Counted from the stretch's first letter, positions 48,801-62,864 are shown. The stretch is DNA of 64,000 nucleotides from Istiophorus platypterus (GCA_016859345.1 CM029134.1:9907560-9971559); one strand, 5' to 3'. Made by a program: numbers and translations. Notes: generated by a model not told the origin, from the sequence alone.

Positions 48801-50639
48801 TGCCGTTTTAAGCTTATAACACCTAAAGGTAATATAACAAATACAATGTATTGTAGTTTCAGCAAAAAGTACCACTACATTTGAATTATCCAAACTAGAA
48901 TTGTGCACATAGACCTTTGAAATTGTTTTTAGACAGCTCTGGTTTTCAGAGCAAAGTCAAACCAAATGATACGCACATCAGCCATATGTTAAACTCTGAT
49001 GTCCATCATGTTCACTGCCAGACAGAAGACCATCTCTGCGCCCTCTGGTCATATGAGTGAATTCCCTAGAAGTTCGCCAATCAGTAGCTTGTTAGGCTGT
49101 GACACGCGGCCTGATGTGGCAGCTCCATTAACCAGTAGAGTATGCCTGCTGACAGGCCGCCTGGACCGTAGCTCCCAGGGGCGGGGGGGTTGACGTTGGA
49201 GTACAGGAGGTACACCCATGATTTACACTGGAGCTACCCCTTTACTGTCGAGTGAACAACTGTCATATTCCACTGGCAAAGCCTCTGCGCCCTGCCAGTC
49301 CTGGAGCATGTCCTTTGGGATCTAATGTGTCCTTTTGGGATTCAGGTCTGCTCCCTCGCAATCGAAAATGCTTCTTTACACACCAATTGTACATACAGAA
49401 GCAGTGTATGTAAGACGCTATAGTGTTCTGAATTGAAAACCATTCCTTTAGTTAATCTGTTTTATTATTATGTTTCCATGTGTCGCTACGCTGCTGTAAA
49501 CCATAGCTTTGCCCCTGTTGGCCCAGGTCTCCGCTGATTCTTTCTGCTCTACAAAAAGTCAGGCTAAGGACCCAGTTGCAGCAGTACCAATCTGCACCTC
49601 ATTACTTCCCCAAAAGGCCTGGGCTTAGTGCAGGGTAATAGACAGAGGCCCAGCCGCCCTCATTTGTCATGGGCTCCTGGGTTTGATGCAAAGCCCCCCT
49701 TGAGCACTTGTTGCTGAGCTTTAATCCTGCAGTAGACACCATCCACGCTTCTCTGCTTAGCCATCGCCTCTCTCCACCGTCATGGCTCATGATTTCACTT
49801 TCATTTGATGTTTTAATGAAATCCCTAAGACTCAGTTGAATGGCAGGTCCATTGTTAGCAAATTATTCTATCAAATGCAAGTGGAAGGGAAACGTGACTG
49901 GAGTTATTTGTCTAGTAAATATGAGCCACCAAGGGTTTACAGTATATTTCAGCATGTGAATCCACGATTGGAGGTGGTTTGAGTTAAATGAAGCAGGTTG
50001 AAGAGAATGCATATAAAGTGAAGGGCACATAGGATGCTGTTTTCATGTTCTTGATACCCCCCTGCATTATCCATTCATGAAATTTCTGTACTAACTAATA
50101 ATACTACAGTTGCTTTAGTAGAAGTTAATTGTGAAAGGGGATGGGTGAAATGTATTTAATGTTGTTAGATAGTCTACTGAACAGAAATTCATACAATGGT
50201 TGACATTTATTCCTGTGGAGCCCAGTATATTACCTAGTAGCACCATTTGTTGTGCCTTATTGCAAATAAGTGCTATGGGGCAGTATCCAAAAGGCTGGGG
50301 AAAGCTCCTTGATGAAAAGGCCTGAGTATCATTAGCTGAAGTTGCTGTGTGTGCCAGTTGAAAGCCTCTCTAAAATGTAAATCAAACTAATGCCCAAACA
50401 CTTCCTCTCCTTTCCCCACGGTAATGTTATTCCTTTCTTGCTGATGCTGTCAAGGGAATATGGTGTTGTTGTGCTGTTTGTTTCGGGCTCTCTGTTGATT
50501 TCTAACTTTGCTCCATGGTGGCTATCCTAGTGCTCAGCTGACAAAGGGAGATCCCTGTGACATCTCTCCAGCAGCCTGTGCAGATACATAGCCCCACAAA
50601 CCATTAGCCAAACTTATCGACTGCATTTGCTTGCTTTGG

Positions 50640-50712
50640 GGGCAATTAGTCGCTTCATTGTGCAAATAAAGTGCACTAATTGCCTCACGTTTGCTAATTG
50701 ATTATAAGATAC
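50640..50712. promoter_or_regulatory. Candidate conserved non-coding element (homeodomain-word cluster)
   Basis: Within about 70 bases there are CAATTAG, TGCAAATAAA, CTAATTGC, CTAATTG and GATTATAAG: four TAAT/ATTA cores plus an octamer-like TGCAAAT. Such clusters are typical of developmental enhancers in vertebrate introns. This is only motif density and conservation is untested. Confidence 0.25.
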
Positions 50713-53043
50713 AGTATATGGCCGACATTTAGGTCGACTCCTTCAAAAAGATGAGGCTTTCAGCAGTTCAAGCCTTGCACTTTGTGAATAGATTAATGGC
50801 AGTAAATAACACAGCGGGTCATTGTCACATGTCACCGTGTGCTCAGCTCTGCAAATTTGAGACACAAAGGAAAAGTCGGAGGAGAAGGAGATCTCTAATT
50901 AAAATGAATCTGTGACAGTCAGAAACACTAACAGTTACAAACGGCAATCTGATGGTAGTCAACAGGGGATTCTCCATTAATTGGTAAAATGAGGCTCATC
51001 AATCACACAGAGGGGGAATGCTGCACAGACAGTAGCCTGTCAGAGTCAGGGGGAACAGCATGACGTGCATCTGAGGGACAGAGTCATGTAGTGCAGGAAC
51101 ACTTTTTTTCTTCTCCTCTCTCTCTCTCTTGCTCTCTATCTATCTACCCCCCCCCCACTTCTGTTTTTCACCACATGTGGCCCTCAGTAGACATCTCTCC
51201 AACTCATTCTGACAGGCTTTGTTTTTCCTTGTCGCATTTCAAATGGGGATTGGCTGGCATTCTCTGCCAGTCAAGGCCGAGACAGAATTGTCAAAACACA
51301 CTGTTGAATTTCATCTTTTAGAGGATATTCTTTGCTGATGACATGTGCTGAGAGGCTTGTAATTCTGTAACTCCATAGTCCTTCTCTTTATTCAAGCACT
51401 CCAGAAAATACTGGTACCCCTGTTTTTATATTCGGGAGACCTTGATAATTTTATTTCATTTTATTTATTTTTTTTGTTTTATTTTTTTTTTCCCACCACT
51501 GACAAGCATCTCTGAAGTTTTCACTGGCTGGAACTTTTGATTCTTTTTCTATGTTGAGAAATAGCCAGAAGCTGGTACGATAAGGGATTAATGCATGAAC
51601 CTTGTATGAACCTAAACAATAATATCCTTTTTTTTCATTGTGAACAATGTGACGCTATGACTGAGCAAGCCAAACAAATGCCAAGGCCCATAACATCCTA
51701 TCTCTGACTACAGGTCAATAAATATACCCAGGCAATAATTGACTGTTTCATCAGTTGACGCAATCAATGGACTGCTCCTAGTCTTTTTGTCACGCGCTAC
51801 GTTTAGGGCAATCACAGGCACAGCAAGACTTGGAATAGTTATTGCTCTATATTGCTTCTCTGCTTAATCTCTCTATCTAATTTTGTCACTTCATGTATCT
51901 ATATGGCACAGACTACCATAACTGACTTGGCACAGAGTCTATAATGTTACCTGTTATGTGCATGTTATGTGCACACACTCCTGCATTAGCGCGCGTTGTG
52001 TGTTGACTTCCTCATTATGTCTTTCCAATGCATCAAACAAGGTATATATCAGTCATGTCACGGTGAATGAGTATTCACAACTGCCTTTATATCTTTGACC
52101 GACAGGGTTAATATACTGTTAGTCAAAACAGCAGTCATGCCTGTGTGGGTTTTATTGACAATTAACCTCCAATTAGCAGCATGGACAGATACAGTAGTGT
52201 GACCGCCAAGAGTGGTAGTTGTTGTGTTGATGATGGCTCCTCCATGAACATGATTACATGAAATGAGCCAGTTTGCTGTGAAGAGGGACCTCTGGCTGGT
52301 GCACTGACACTTGTGGGGATCGACAGAGAGAGGCATTTAAATTGTGTTGTTAGCTGCTGTAGCAGGAACATAAAAATAGAGTTAAAAATAGATTAGCAAC
52401 ATAAATGTTTCTAATTCATTTTTGCATATTCCCCCTCCCTTTTTCTCACTGTCACACACATAAGCACAGACACACAGAGATACAGGCTGTATACCGCTGG
52501 TAGGTCTAAGGCTTGTCATTTAACAACAACGGGGATGTGTGAGACACATCTGCTACCTGAACCAGCAGCTGACCTTGAATTGACTTTATGTGATGAAGAC
52601 TTATGGTTGATCCCTGGGCTTTTTGCTTTGATGCCTTGTTGCTCTCCATCCTAACTTAAGAACATGGCGAGGAAAAGCAGAGACCTTGTACTGTATCTCT
52701 TTCACTGTTGCTCTTCTATTTTTTTAATATTTCTTTGTTACGTCTCTCAAGAGCACCCATTTACATGACACGAACATAGAATCGCTGCAAAAATGCATGA
52801 ACTCCCCTTGACTTTTCTAATATTTTTCTTTTTCTTAATTTTACAAGCTTTCATACAGGCTTTGCAAAAATATTCACTCTACTCACTTGGGCTGTCTTGT
52901 CATTAACTTATGATTCCATCTAGCACGAAAAAAAAAATATTCTCTACTCATTATAAATAAACTTGAATGTTTCAAAATTTTTTTTTATCATTATTATTTT
53001 ATAAATAACTTACTCTTAGAGAAAGGATTATAACAAGTATTCT

Positions 53044-53297
53044 TAAAGCTACAATGTGCAAGTTCTGGAAGTGAAGCCAGAAACTGAGCCCCAACCTCTG
53101 ACTTGTGCTCTGTGATTGCTTAGAATGGTGAGGCTCTGTCAGAAACTTTAGAAGTGCATATCTCTGAACTCCTGCCCGGCTGTTCAGTGAGTCTGGGCCA
53201 CAGAAACATTTGACAGCACCTCTCCACATTAAGATATATTTTGAAACATATTTCAACTGAAAACTATTAGAAACAGTTACACACTGTAGCTTTCAAA
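53044..53297. mobile_element. Short MITE with inverted AAAGCTACA(A/G)TGTG ends, about 254 bp
   Basis: The left end TTAAAGCTACAATGTGCAAG is matched by the right end GTTACACACTGTAGCTTTCAA in inverted orientation, with two or three mismatches over about 17 bases. There is no coding capacity inside. These ends are familiar to me from small palindromic repeats in teleost introns. The flanking target duplication is unclear, so the superfamily is left open. Confidence 0.7.
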
Positions 53298-55724
53298 GTG
53301 CTATGTGTTACAGGTATGCTCTTGCTAAATAGCCAGTCTTAGCCTTAACAGCTGTTTATTTACCAAGAGCTTCAACCATTGTTAGGGTGCTAACTTTAGC
53401 AGAAGAAAGGAAGAGATAGAAATAGAAGAAAAACAAGAGTTAGCATTGGCGTTCCTTCCCATCTCTCGAGACAAAGTTGGAATATTTAAATAACAGATTA
53501 CCTTAACATAAACCTGTAACATATGGACGTTTTGCTACCACCTTGTATTGAGAAACATTGATGTTGTTTCATTTGAAACGCTCATTTATTCTGAGGTAAT
53601 CATACTTTTAAAACAGCAGGTCCTGACACTCCACAATTCCAAGCCAGAAATGTTGCAGTATAATGAGAATGTTTGAATATGTTTTGTTTTGTTTTTTTTT
53701 ACCCAAAACACACACAGACCTCCTTCATTACAAGCCCAGAGTGCACTGATGTTTTACCACAATAACAATGGTGTCAACTGTAATGCAAATTCAAACACAT
53801 TTCTGTTCAATCATCTCGTGATGTTAAACATCACAGAGCAAGTGCAGGTGTGAAAACATAAATCCAGAGGTGTAGGCGGGAACAGACATTAAAACTGGAG
53901 GGACATGTCGGATGGTGCTGCCAAAGCTCAGTGATGTCAAGGTGTTGTGTGGTTAACATCATCATCATCTAACTACCAGAGATGCGCGTGTTTTCAGTAA
54001 AAATGCAGTCCAGTAAGATCTCCAGCTGATTGGAGCAGATCATGGCACCGATCACTGTGAATGAAAATAAGTTGGAAAGGTTTGCACATTGTTTCTAGAG
54101 GCAAGTTCAGATATGATGTAGCAAAATAAAGAATAACTAACTAGCTGACTGCAGTTTTTGTGCACATTTATTGAGGCATGTTTTTGAAGGAGAGTACAGC
54201 AGGGGTTATGATGCCTCAGGCTTGTTTGATCCAGTGGTCATATTCTTACACCCCTGTGAGCAAGGTCATCATGCTTCATCTGAAATACAATTCTGTTTGC
54301 ATTTACTCCATTGACCTACTCCTACATATTGCATGTACAATTCAGATTTTAAAAGGCTGATTTAAATGAAATTTCTAGTATTATGTGGCTGTTCATTTTT
54401 ATGCTGTTTATTGCTCTCTATCCCTTGATGCCTAGTGTGAGAGCTCTTAAGCAGTATGACAGTGTAGATATTAATGTAATTTGCTGTATTATCTTGGTGA
54501 CAACTTTTATTCTGTTGAAAATTGACACAAACATTTCTCATCGAATCAGTAAAGGTAACCGTTCTTTATGAACGATACTATAGCAGATGTGTTTTGCTAT
54601 GTTTAAAAATAATATATATATAATATTTAAAAGAATGTTCATCAATTAATGTATTCAGGAAGATAGTTCTACATTCAAGATAGAAGAAAATTCATATTAG
54701 TTTCCCTTTCAAAAAATACTGTGCATTTTTGCATACAACATTCATACAAACACATATTTGCAACTGGGCCAGAAAGCTGTTCTTACGGCATCTTACAACC
54801 GTGTCCTTTTAGGAGATGTAGGTTTTTGCTATTGCTGCAAAGCCAATGTTAGCACTAGCAGCTGTTTACTTCCCAGTCGAGAAGAAACACTGCAAGTTCA
54901 GCATCAAACTTTAATCCTTCAATCACTACTTCTTCAACCTTTCGTGATAAACTGAGGGCAGCGTGGAAATTTATCTCATCTGTAAAAGTTATGCAAGTAA
55001 CAAAAAAAAAAAAAATGCATCAAAAGAAAATGTAGGGTACGGTTAATTATCATCGGGGCTGGCTCGTAGCAGCGTCACATGCCAAATCCCAGACAGTGGA
55101 GCGGCATTCTACTCAAAAGGTGGTGCTCTTAAGGTAACAAATCTCTGTCTATATACATATGCTGTATAACAAAAATAAGTTATGCTAGCTTCGCCTATTT
55201 TGTGCATGGCATGGGGACTAGAGAGTACCTTAAGAAAACAAAACATAAAAAGAATTTGACTTTATAATTCTGATCTTAGTATTGTCATTGCTTCAGTTCT
55301 CATGGCTAAGAATAAAACTAGGCATACCCCCATATTTAAGGGTATTTGCTATCCACTGATGTTTGACCTTTAATTGAATAATATGACAGTGAGGTTAATA
55401 ATCCTGTTTAAAGGGAAAGGTTAACAGTAATCGTTCCAAAATCAGATACAGCATGTTGAAATTCAGCTATTACCATCTTTTTTTATGAATTCATGATTTG
55501 TTTACGATGATGCTCTAAACTTGCAGACTTATTGCTTTTCAATTTGTGTATATGTGAATATTTTCTTATGTATTTTTATGTTTAACAATATAGTAATTGT
55601 CATTATGTATCATGGTATTACTAGTGAGTGGCACAAAGTAGGTTACACAGTCCTCCTGTATCACAGGAATACTTGTACTATCAGTTTGTACTATCAGAAA
55701 GTGATGATCATTGTGTTTGTTTGT

Positions 55725-55797
55725 ATGTGTGTGTGTGTGCGTGCGTGCGTGCGTGTGTTTGATGGGGGTGTGTGTGTGTGTTTGATGGGGGTGTTTT
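55725..55797 (+). repeat. TG/GC-rich tract with duplicated TTTGATGGGGG unit
   Basis: TG units, then four GTGC units, then GTGTGTTTGATGGGGGTG at 55753-55770 and again at 55776-55793. Confidence 0.93.
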
Positions 55798-55978
55798 AGG
55801 TAGTGTAGGAATGTGCATGCATGAGATAGCTGCAAGGCAGTACAGGATGATAGCCGTGAATGAGGCATTTTCCATTGAAGTGATTAAAATGATTGAGGAC
55901 AGTGGCGAACTCATTCATCTCTGAGCAAGGTGATGAGGGACATTCTGTATGTGTGAGCGTCTGAAAGAAAGTGCCTCG

Positions 55979-56072
<94 letters not shown>
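55979..56072 (+). repeat. (GT)n microsatellite, about 47 units
   Basis: A 94-base GT array with a single T interruption near its start. It is the longest dinucleotide array in the window apart from the pair near 14.8 kb. Confidence 0.97.
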
Positions 56073-56073
<1 letters not shown>

Positions 56074-56492
56074 ACAGATGTAGAACAAGTTGTGAAATGG
56101 GGATGGCATGGAGGCAGCCAGAAAGATGTGGAGCGATGCCCACAGGAGGGCCATGTCTTTTCACTGTACATCTGAACAGACAGCCAAATATTTATCATCA
56201 GCCACCACAGCCTCCATTCTACATTTTAATTTGACCTTCATCAGAACAAAGCAAACAACGTGTCTGTTGTGTTTCATGTTATTTTATTTTTGTTTGTTTT
56301 TTTCCTGAAATAGTAACCTAAAAGAGTGGCAAGCATTGAATGTAAGTTCCTCAAGATTTCCATTAATTTGACAGAATATTTCTAAGCTGGACTTTTATCA
56401 GTTTGCGTCCTCTGTTCAACACATTCTCTTTAATTACCTCAGAGTGGGTGGTTTAGGTTGTCTTGTTTGTGTGCCTGGCAGTATGTGTAAGT

Positions 56493-56527
56493 GTTTTGTT
56501 TTGTTTTGTTTGTTTGTTTGTTTGTTT
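56493..56527 (+). repeat. (TTTTG)n/(TTTG)n run
   Basis: Three TTTTG units pass into four TTTG units, a simple repeat in the intron. Confidence 0.9.
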
Positions 56528-59505
56528 CAATCTTGGGTGATAGGTAGTAGGCAGAAGGGTTATATTTGTTACTATTAAAATTCCTGTTGTATCGCTTCTT
56601 GACCCAAAGGTTAAACCACACCTTGTACTTTAAATGTAAGTAGAGCTAGCCTCAGTGGCCTTGTTGGCTACACATAACCACTCTCAAGCACATTAAGTGT
56701 ATGTCTAAACCCACTTAGCATTGGCAGCCTTGTGAAAGTGTTGATTTGAGGTCCACGGGTTCATGTTTTCCTCCTCTTTCTCTCCCTCTTTCACTCTCTC
56801 TACCTCTGCCTCTGCCTCTCCCATCAACTACTCTAATCTCCTGAATGCCAGCCACACTCTCTGTTCATCCCCTGCCTTCAGGATTGGTTTCACACAGTGA
56901 TCCCCTCACTGACCAGACAGACGACTCAACAATTAACCTCCAAGGCTGACCTGAAATATCTCAAACCTTCTCCCCTCAGCATCCTTATTGGCCTCTAATA
57001 GTTTTCTAACAGGCTGAAAAAAGTGGATTGAATTTCACCCGTCCAAAACCTTAGGCTCTGTACAGAATCACCGTTCAGTTTGTTGTCTATTTTTTTTTTT
57101 TTTTTTAATTCTTGCAAAATACTAGAGTCGTGACAGTGGTACAGGATCTTGTTTGAGGTGAATGTGTAACGATGGGGCACGGCTGGTGATACAAAGTTTC
57201 TTAATGTTAGTAGACTTAGTGGCATTCTTCATAGAATCATTCCACCGATTGCTTCTCCATTTAAGTTATTGTACTAATAGCCGAAAAGCACTCAGCTGGA
57301 GCCAGTTTGACTGAAACTGTGTTCTCCATGAATAAGATTAGTCCCTGTGTTATTTAATGTCACTTTAGTCATTATTGCAGGATTAGCTGATGTAGTGTCT
57401 GTTCCCTACCTCTCTGGTTATCATCCCACACAAAAATGCAATGAATATGCCCCACCGATTCCTATCTCTCCATTTCACTTAAGCTCAACAACACTTTAAG
57501 TGATCTTTCAGTGCACCACTTCGGTACACTATGTTAGTTTTTCCATTGTTGCATATGCCTGCTGTCAGACATAAGGATTTAAATTATAGTGTGTGTATTG
57601 GTGCTTTACTTGCGTGTGAGTGCGTGTGTGTATGGTCATTGTGTTTGCAGTTGAGGCAGAGCATGTGCAGATCAGATTGTAACCAGTAAGGTAATGATTC
57701 ATAAGACAGCCAGTAGGACTTATCCACTAATAGATCTCCAGGGAGATAACCTAATCCCCCAACAATATCTCCTTATCATATTACAACTGAACTATGTACA
57801 GAATGGGTTTCTCTATCCACAAATGAATACTAAGCCCTATACTTACCTTTAAGCTTATTAGATTTGATCTGAAACAGAGCAGTATCAAGTATTCTCCCTG
57901 ATGCAAGGCTGATCAGAGATAATAATCCTTTCTGAGATTAGTTTTAATTTCACAGCCTACTGATTGCCGTGGCTTTGTATAAAATATTGTATGTTTTGTT
58001 TTGTTTTGTTTTTCCTTTTTTTTTCCTTTTTTTCCCCAAAGCAGTAGCATTTAAAACATTCATGAAATAACTCATATGGAGTTCAATTTAATCAGGGAAG
58101 TAAATTCCATACTGGGGACTTACCACATGCTGTAGGACAGTAAATACACTATGTAATCTGTTCATTGAGTGCTTTTGTCATCCAGTGAGTTCACAAGAGG
58201 GAGTTTGTCAGTGGCAAATGAAAGTCAGACTTCTTTTCAAGGTGCAGATTAGAGATTAGTAGTAACACTCATCTCAATCTTTCTGTCCGCTTTAACAGAG
58301 ATGATACGATTTGCGAAAGATGAGCCCCTCCCTTCTCTCATTCTCTCTGTTACTCCCTCTGTCTCCCTCACCCATCTATTACTTCCTTGTCCTCAGTCTC
58401 TCATGTTACATCCTCTTTCTTCTCTTTTTTTTCCTTTCTCTCAGATTTACTAAGCTTTAAAAGGGGTTGGTAACTCTTTTCAGGATCCCTAGAGGAAGAG
58501 ATTGCATGAGGGAGTAGATATTCTGAACAGAGCCCCAACTGGCTTTGTGTTGCCACACAGACTCCACAGGGCATCCACTAGATTTTCGAAGCCCTTTATT
58601 TTCTCTCAAGACGTGAAAGCTCTCCCATGTCAATTCTTAGTGATTAACAATGCTATTGTCTGTACCACTTGTTGACAGTAAATGGGGGAAAAAAAATAAT
58701 TTCAGGCCAAAATTCTAGGGTGTGTATGTGTGTATATATATAAAAATATAATATAATAGGTTTATGGTGCCTCCATTGTACCATCTTATAACTAAATTGT
58801 GATTAAAAAGTGTCTTTAATGTGGTATATCTCTGGACTGAAATCATGCATTGCTAAATGAAAAGCCTGCAGAAGTAGCTGCAGAAGGGCAGAGCTACACA
58901 TTAACTCACTGGCTACAATAGTTGACCAACCTATACCAAAAAGTATGCACAGTATACAATTACCCTACATCATAATCATGCAATAATATAAATGCATTTT
59001 ACACTCCTTTACAAATAATTATTAAATCTCATAGCTCCATCCAAAGGTTTTTCACCCTCCTGAATTAATATTTGTTATTGCTTTAATTAATTTCGTTCTT
59101 TTGATGTCTGCTTTCTCATCTAAACACTGGTTTTTCTAATTGGCCCTGCTTAGAGGGAGCGACCAAACTTTACTTTACTGTTCAGTGCTATTTAGGTCTG
59201 GTTGTGTTGTTTGATAGCTACACACTTGTGCACAGACAACTATCCAATAACGGAAGGGAGACGTCATGGTCAATTAGGTGCTTAATGAACTTGCACAGAC
59301 GAATTAAGGTATTTTCACAAAGCTTGACATTCTCCCTGTCCATCATCGTTCAATTGTATAGTATAGACATTTGTAATTCTGCAAAGCTTGGGGGGGTGAG
59401 ATCACCTTTAGTCTCCCTGTAAATATATGTCCTATTGACAGTTTATCATTTATGGACTGAAAAACTGTGCAACCTTTCTGTTCAAGCAGCTACATTTGTT
59501 TAGAG

Positions 59506-59643
59506 AAATGGTCCCCAACCCCCTAAGGGGTTGCAAGACAAATCTTGAGTGGTTGCAAGATATTTAATGGGAATGAGATAAACACAACTAGACTGCAAAA
59601 TTTTTTAGGGGTCATCAGCCAAAAATGATTGGGAAATACTATG
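59506..59643. mobile_element. hAT-like non-autonomous element, about 138 bp
   Basis: The left end AAATGGTCCCCAACC and the right end GATTGGGAAATACTATG form imperfect inverted repeats of the CAGTGGTTCCCAACC type seen in hAT elements. Inside, GGGGTTGCAAGA and GGGGTCATCAGCC resemble the GGGGTCGC/GACCCC words of the same group. The flanks share TTAGAG (59500-59505 and 59644-59649), consistent with a decayed 8-bp target duplication. No transposase is present. Confidence 0.65.
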
Positions 59644-62332
59644 TTAGAGGGAAACTAATATTTATATAAGAAAGCTGGTGTGTTTCTATCTCTATACCAT
59701 ACTTGACACAGGCAGCAGGAGATCCCTCCTTGGTGCTACCTACCAATTCTACCCAGCTACATTGGATTACATTGCATTAACCGGTATTGTGCTTTTAGCT
59801 AAGTTTACTTACAGATCACACCAGCATTTTCTATCTGTCTCACCTGCAGTAGTCTGTTATTTAGGGCATTGGATCCAGTTTCCTTTGGAATGAAGCTTTG
59901 GAATTGTGCCAACATCATCTTGTGTTGCTTAATTCTCTGTTTCACATCCTCAGATAATGACAGGATTTTACATTGACTGTTGAAAGTGCTCTTATTTCAG
60001 CTCTTGTTTCATTACATGGCGTTGGCGTGTGTTTAATAGGTTGCTACACAAGTTTGATTCGTGATTGTTCCCCACTGCTTGTTATTAGTGCAGCATCAAA
60101 GCCAGACTTGGTAAACATATTTGCATTTTAATGACTGATATAGATTGTTAGCCTGTTCAATACCACCATCCACCCACAACACAACCCATCCCTGCCCATA
60201 TTGATAAAAGGTGGGCTGCATATACTCTAGTTAAAAACACCTACAAAACACACATTGTGACACACACACAGACACAGTACTGTAGGCAGCATTTAAAATG
60301 CCAATGCTGTATGCACATCATAGAAAGCTACTTTATTTTGAAGAGGCGGCATAGTGGCCTATTAACTATCCAAGGTTTCAGGTGACAGCAGGCCAAGAAT
60401 AAAAAAAAAAAAATCCAGATATAGTAATTAAGAAAATAACTGGGTTAATGTGTCCACATTGTGGAATGGTGCATTTAATGTTGATGAAGAGAGAATGAGG
60501 AGTTGAAAATGATATCTCAGATCACTAATGGATGTCATCAGAGCAGCAATCTGCCAATGACAAGTGAGTATTTGAGGAGGCAGATCATTTTTGTGTCCCC
60601 AACTCACATTTTCTTCCCCTGCCACCTGCAGAGGATGATGCTACCCATTAAGGAGAGTTTGCCTCTGTAGGCATGTAATCTGATGCAAATTAGAGCATCA
60701 GACTGCCAAATGAGTGCTGTAATGGTACTATGGAGGAGCCGTGGCAGGTAATACAGCCAAGTTATATACCTGAAGTGCTGCAGGGTATTTGTGTGTTGCT
60801 CAGATGCCTTTCTTGATAAAGAGTCTGTGAAACTGCTGAGCCCCTTCATTGATTGAATGTGTTTTTATGTGCCTCTTGCAAAGAAATACCGTACACTGCT
60901 GAAGCTAATGTATGTTACGTTTGCAAATGAGGTGTACAGGTCTTGATGTTTGGTGTTTTTACAGGCACCGCTGTTGCTGTCAACTGTGAACAAGTGCCCA
61001 AAGCCACCGCCTCTCTAAATATGTACTCTAGAGAACAGTCTATAATACCTTGAGGTGCAAAACAAAAAGACAAGACAATAAGTCTCACAACTATTTACTT
61101 TGCTAACAACATGGTTTTCTTCCCCTTCTGACACTGCTTCCTCATAGTGATCATGTTGTGATAATACCTATTTATTGCAGTATTTTCCAGCAACAACAGT
61201 TTACATATCTCAGCGAAGATAATGTGAGCAAATGGTTCCTTCAGCATTCCACTCACTGTACATATCCTGTTCTCGGATGTGTACAAAACCTTTTTGTAAT
61301 GTCACCCATCGACAACCAATCAAACCAATAACAATGATTTTCCCAGATAGTGCTATGTTTCTGTAGAGAAAAGAAAATATAATTGGCCAAAGAAAGTGGA
61401 GTTCAAATGCAGGTTGTCTTGTTTCAAAAGCAGAATTGCATTTTTTTATATTGCTGACAGTACTGTTGTCACTTCACAATATTAGACAGGCTGGAGGATG
61501 AGAGGACGGCAGCTGGGGAGGCTCTAATTTATCTGTTTATCTGTGTTTTCCTCCCCACACGAGAAGGGGAAGGAGGCTGTAACAGGGCCCAGCTCCACAG
61601 GGGAGAGATGTGTTTAGTGGTGACATTGATTTTATAAAAGGTTGCACAGTGGGGTGGCTAGGTAGGCCTGTCAACCTTAGCTCTCATTGAAGAACAGCAC
61701 ACCGTCAAGCTAATTGTGCCCTCTCTGTTATCCCCAAAGCGTAAAAAGGATACAGTATGCAAACATATGTCGGTATATCCTCCCTTATAAATCCATGACT
61801 ATTATCTTTTCACATGAAAAAGAAGATTTTCTTTCAAATTCTGGTTGTTAGTGGCCCATAAACATTAAGCACCTGTCTGTAGAAGGTTCTTTTTGGCTAT
61901 TGAAATCAGCTGTCAAGTGGGCAAGGCTCAGACCATTTATTTCCCCTGACTTTTCTCCCCCCAGCACCCCTCAACACTATATTGCAATTATACGCACACT
62001 GTGGAGGTAAGAGATAAGGAAGTGTCCAACAAACACAGCTGGGAGAGGGAAAGATGGATTGACAGATCCGCATACTTAATTTGACAGGTAGCCTTATGCA
62101 AATGTGATCCAATACAGTCTTCATTTGGAAAGCTGCTCAATTGTAGGTGGACGGAGGAAGTAATGGGATAGGGAGAGCAGCGGACGTGAATTATGGGAGG
62201 GTCAGAGCAATGAAGACGAGAAGGGAGAGGAACTTGGGGACTTGGTAGGAAGGAGATGAACTGGCAATGAAGGTACTTTTAGGAGGACATACACGCGTTT
62301 CCAGAGGCAGTTCATCAACTGCTTGTCACTGC

Positions 62333-62334
<2 letters not shown>

Positions 62335-62371
<37 letters not shown>
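62335..62371 (+). repeat. (CA)n array, about 18 units
   Basis: An uninterrupted CA array in unique intron sequence. Confidence 0.97.
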
Positions 62372-62373
<2 letters not shown>

Positions 62374-62573
62374 ATCTCTGGAGGGATTCTTGTCAGGGCC
62401 AGGAGGTGTGGAGTAACCAAACTTAGACACGGAACATCCCCTTCCACTCTACTGAACCTACAACCAAAACTACTTAGCATTTAGTCAAATTCTCAGGGAA
62501 AATCTCCATAATTTCTCACACTTTTGTGAAGGCTGATGAGAAATACTCTGTGTGGTATCGTTGCATTTTGTGG

Positions 62574-62576
<3 letters not shown>

Positions 62577-62604
<28 letters not shown>
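62577..62604 (+). repeat. Poly-T run (28 T)
   Basis: An uninterrupted T homopolymer. No recognisable retroposon body is attached on either side. Confidence 0.95.
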
Positions 62605-62608
<4 letters not shown>

Positions 62609-62844
62609 GGTAATGTCTGATGAATGTTTGTGTCATTTGTTCTGCTGCGGCTGTCCACAGTACATTTACATGTGTGTGTGCGCAGAAACGTGTGACAACC
62701 ACATGGAAGACAGCTGCTACACACATGTATTATTCCAAAAACAAATGGATTCTAAGTGCCAGTTTTCTGTCACTCATTAGACACTAATCATTGGCAAATC
62801 CACTTGCCTTCCAGTGAGCACATCTTACTGTATTTCCCCTGTCA

Positions 62845-62864
62845 TTTTTTTTTTTTTTTTTTTT
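62845..62864 (+). repeat. Poly-T run (20 T)
   Basis: A second T homopolymer about 240 bases after the previous one. The sequence between them (62605-62844) shows no clear retroposon features. Confidence 0.95.

Noticed and set aside
58318..58444. Strong polypyrimidine tract ending CTTTCTCTCAG
   Set aside because: It looks like an ideal acceptor, but all three frames after it stop within about ten codons. Treated as a decoy site or chance.
60965..61054. Exon-like stretch after GTTTTTACAG
   Set aside because: An acceptor-like site is followed by short open frames, but none matches formin sequence, there is no U12 branch site for the AT-AC intron, and stops come within 8-29 codons.
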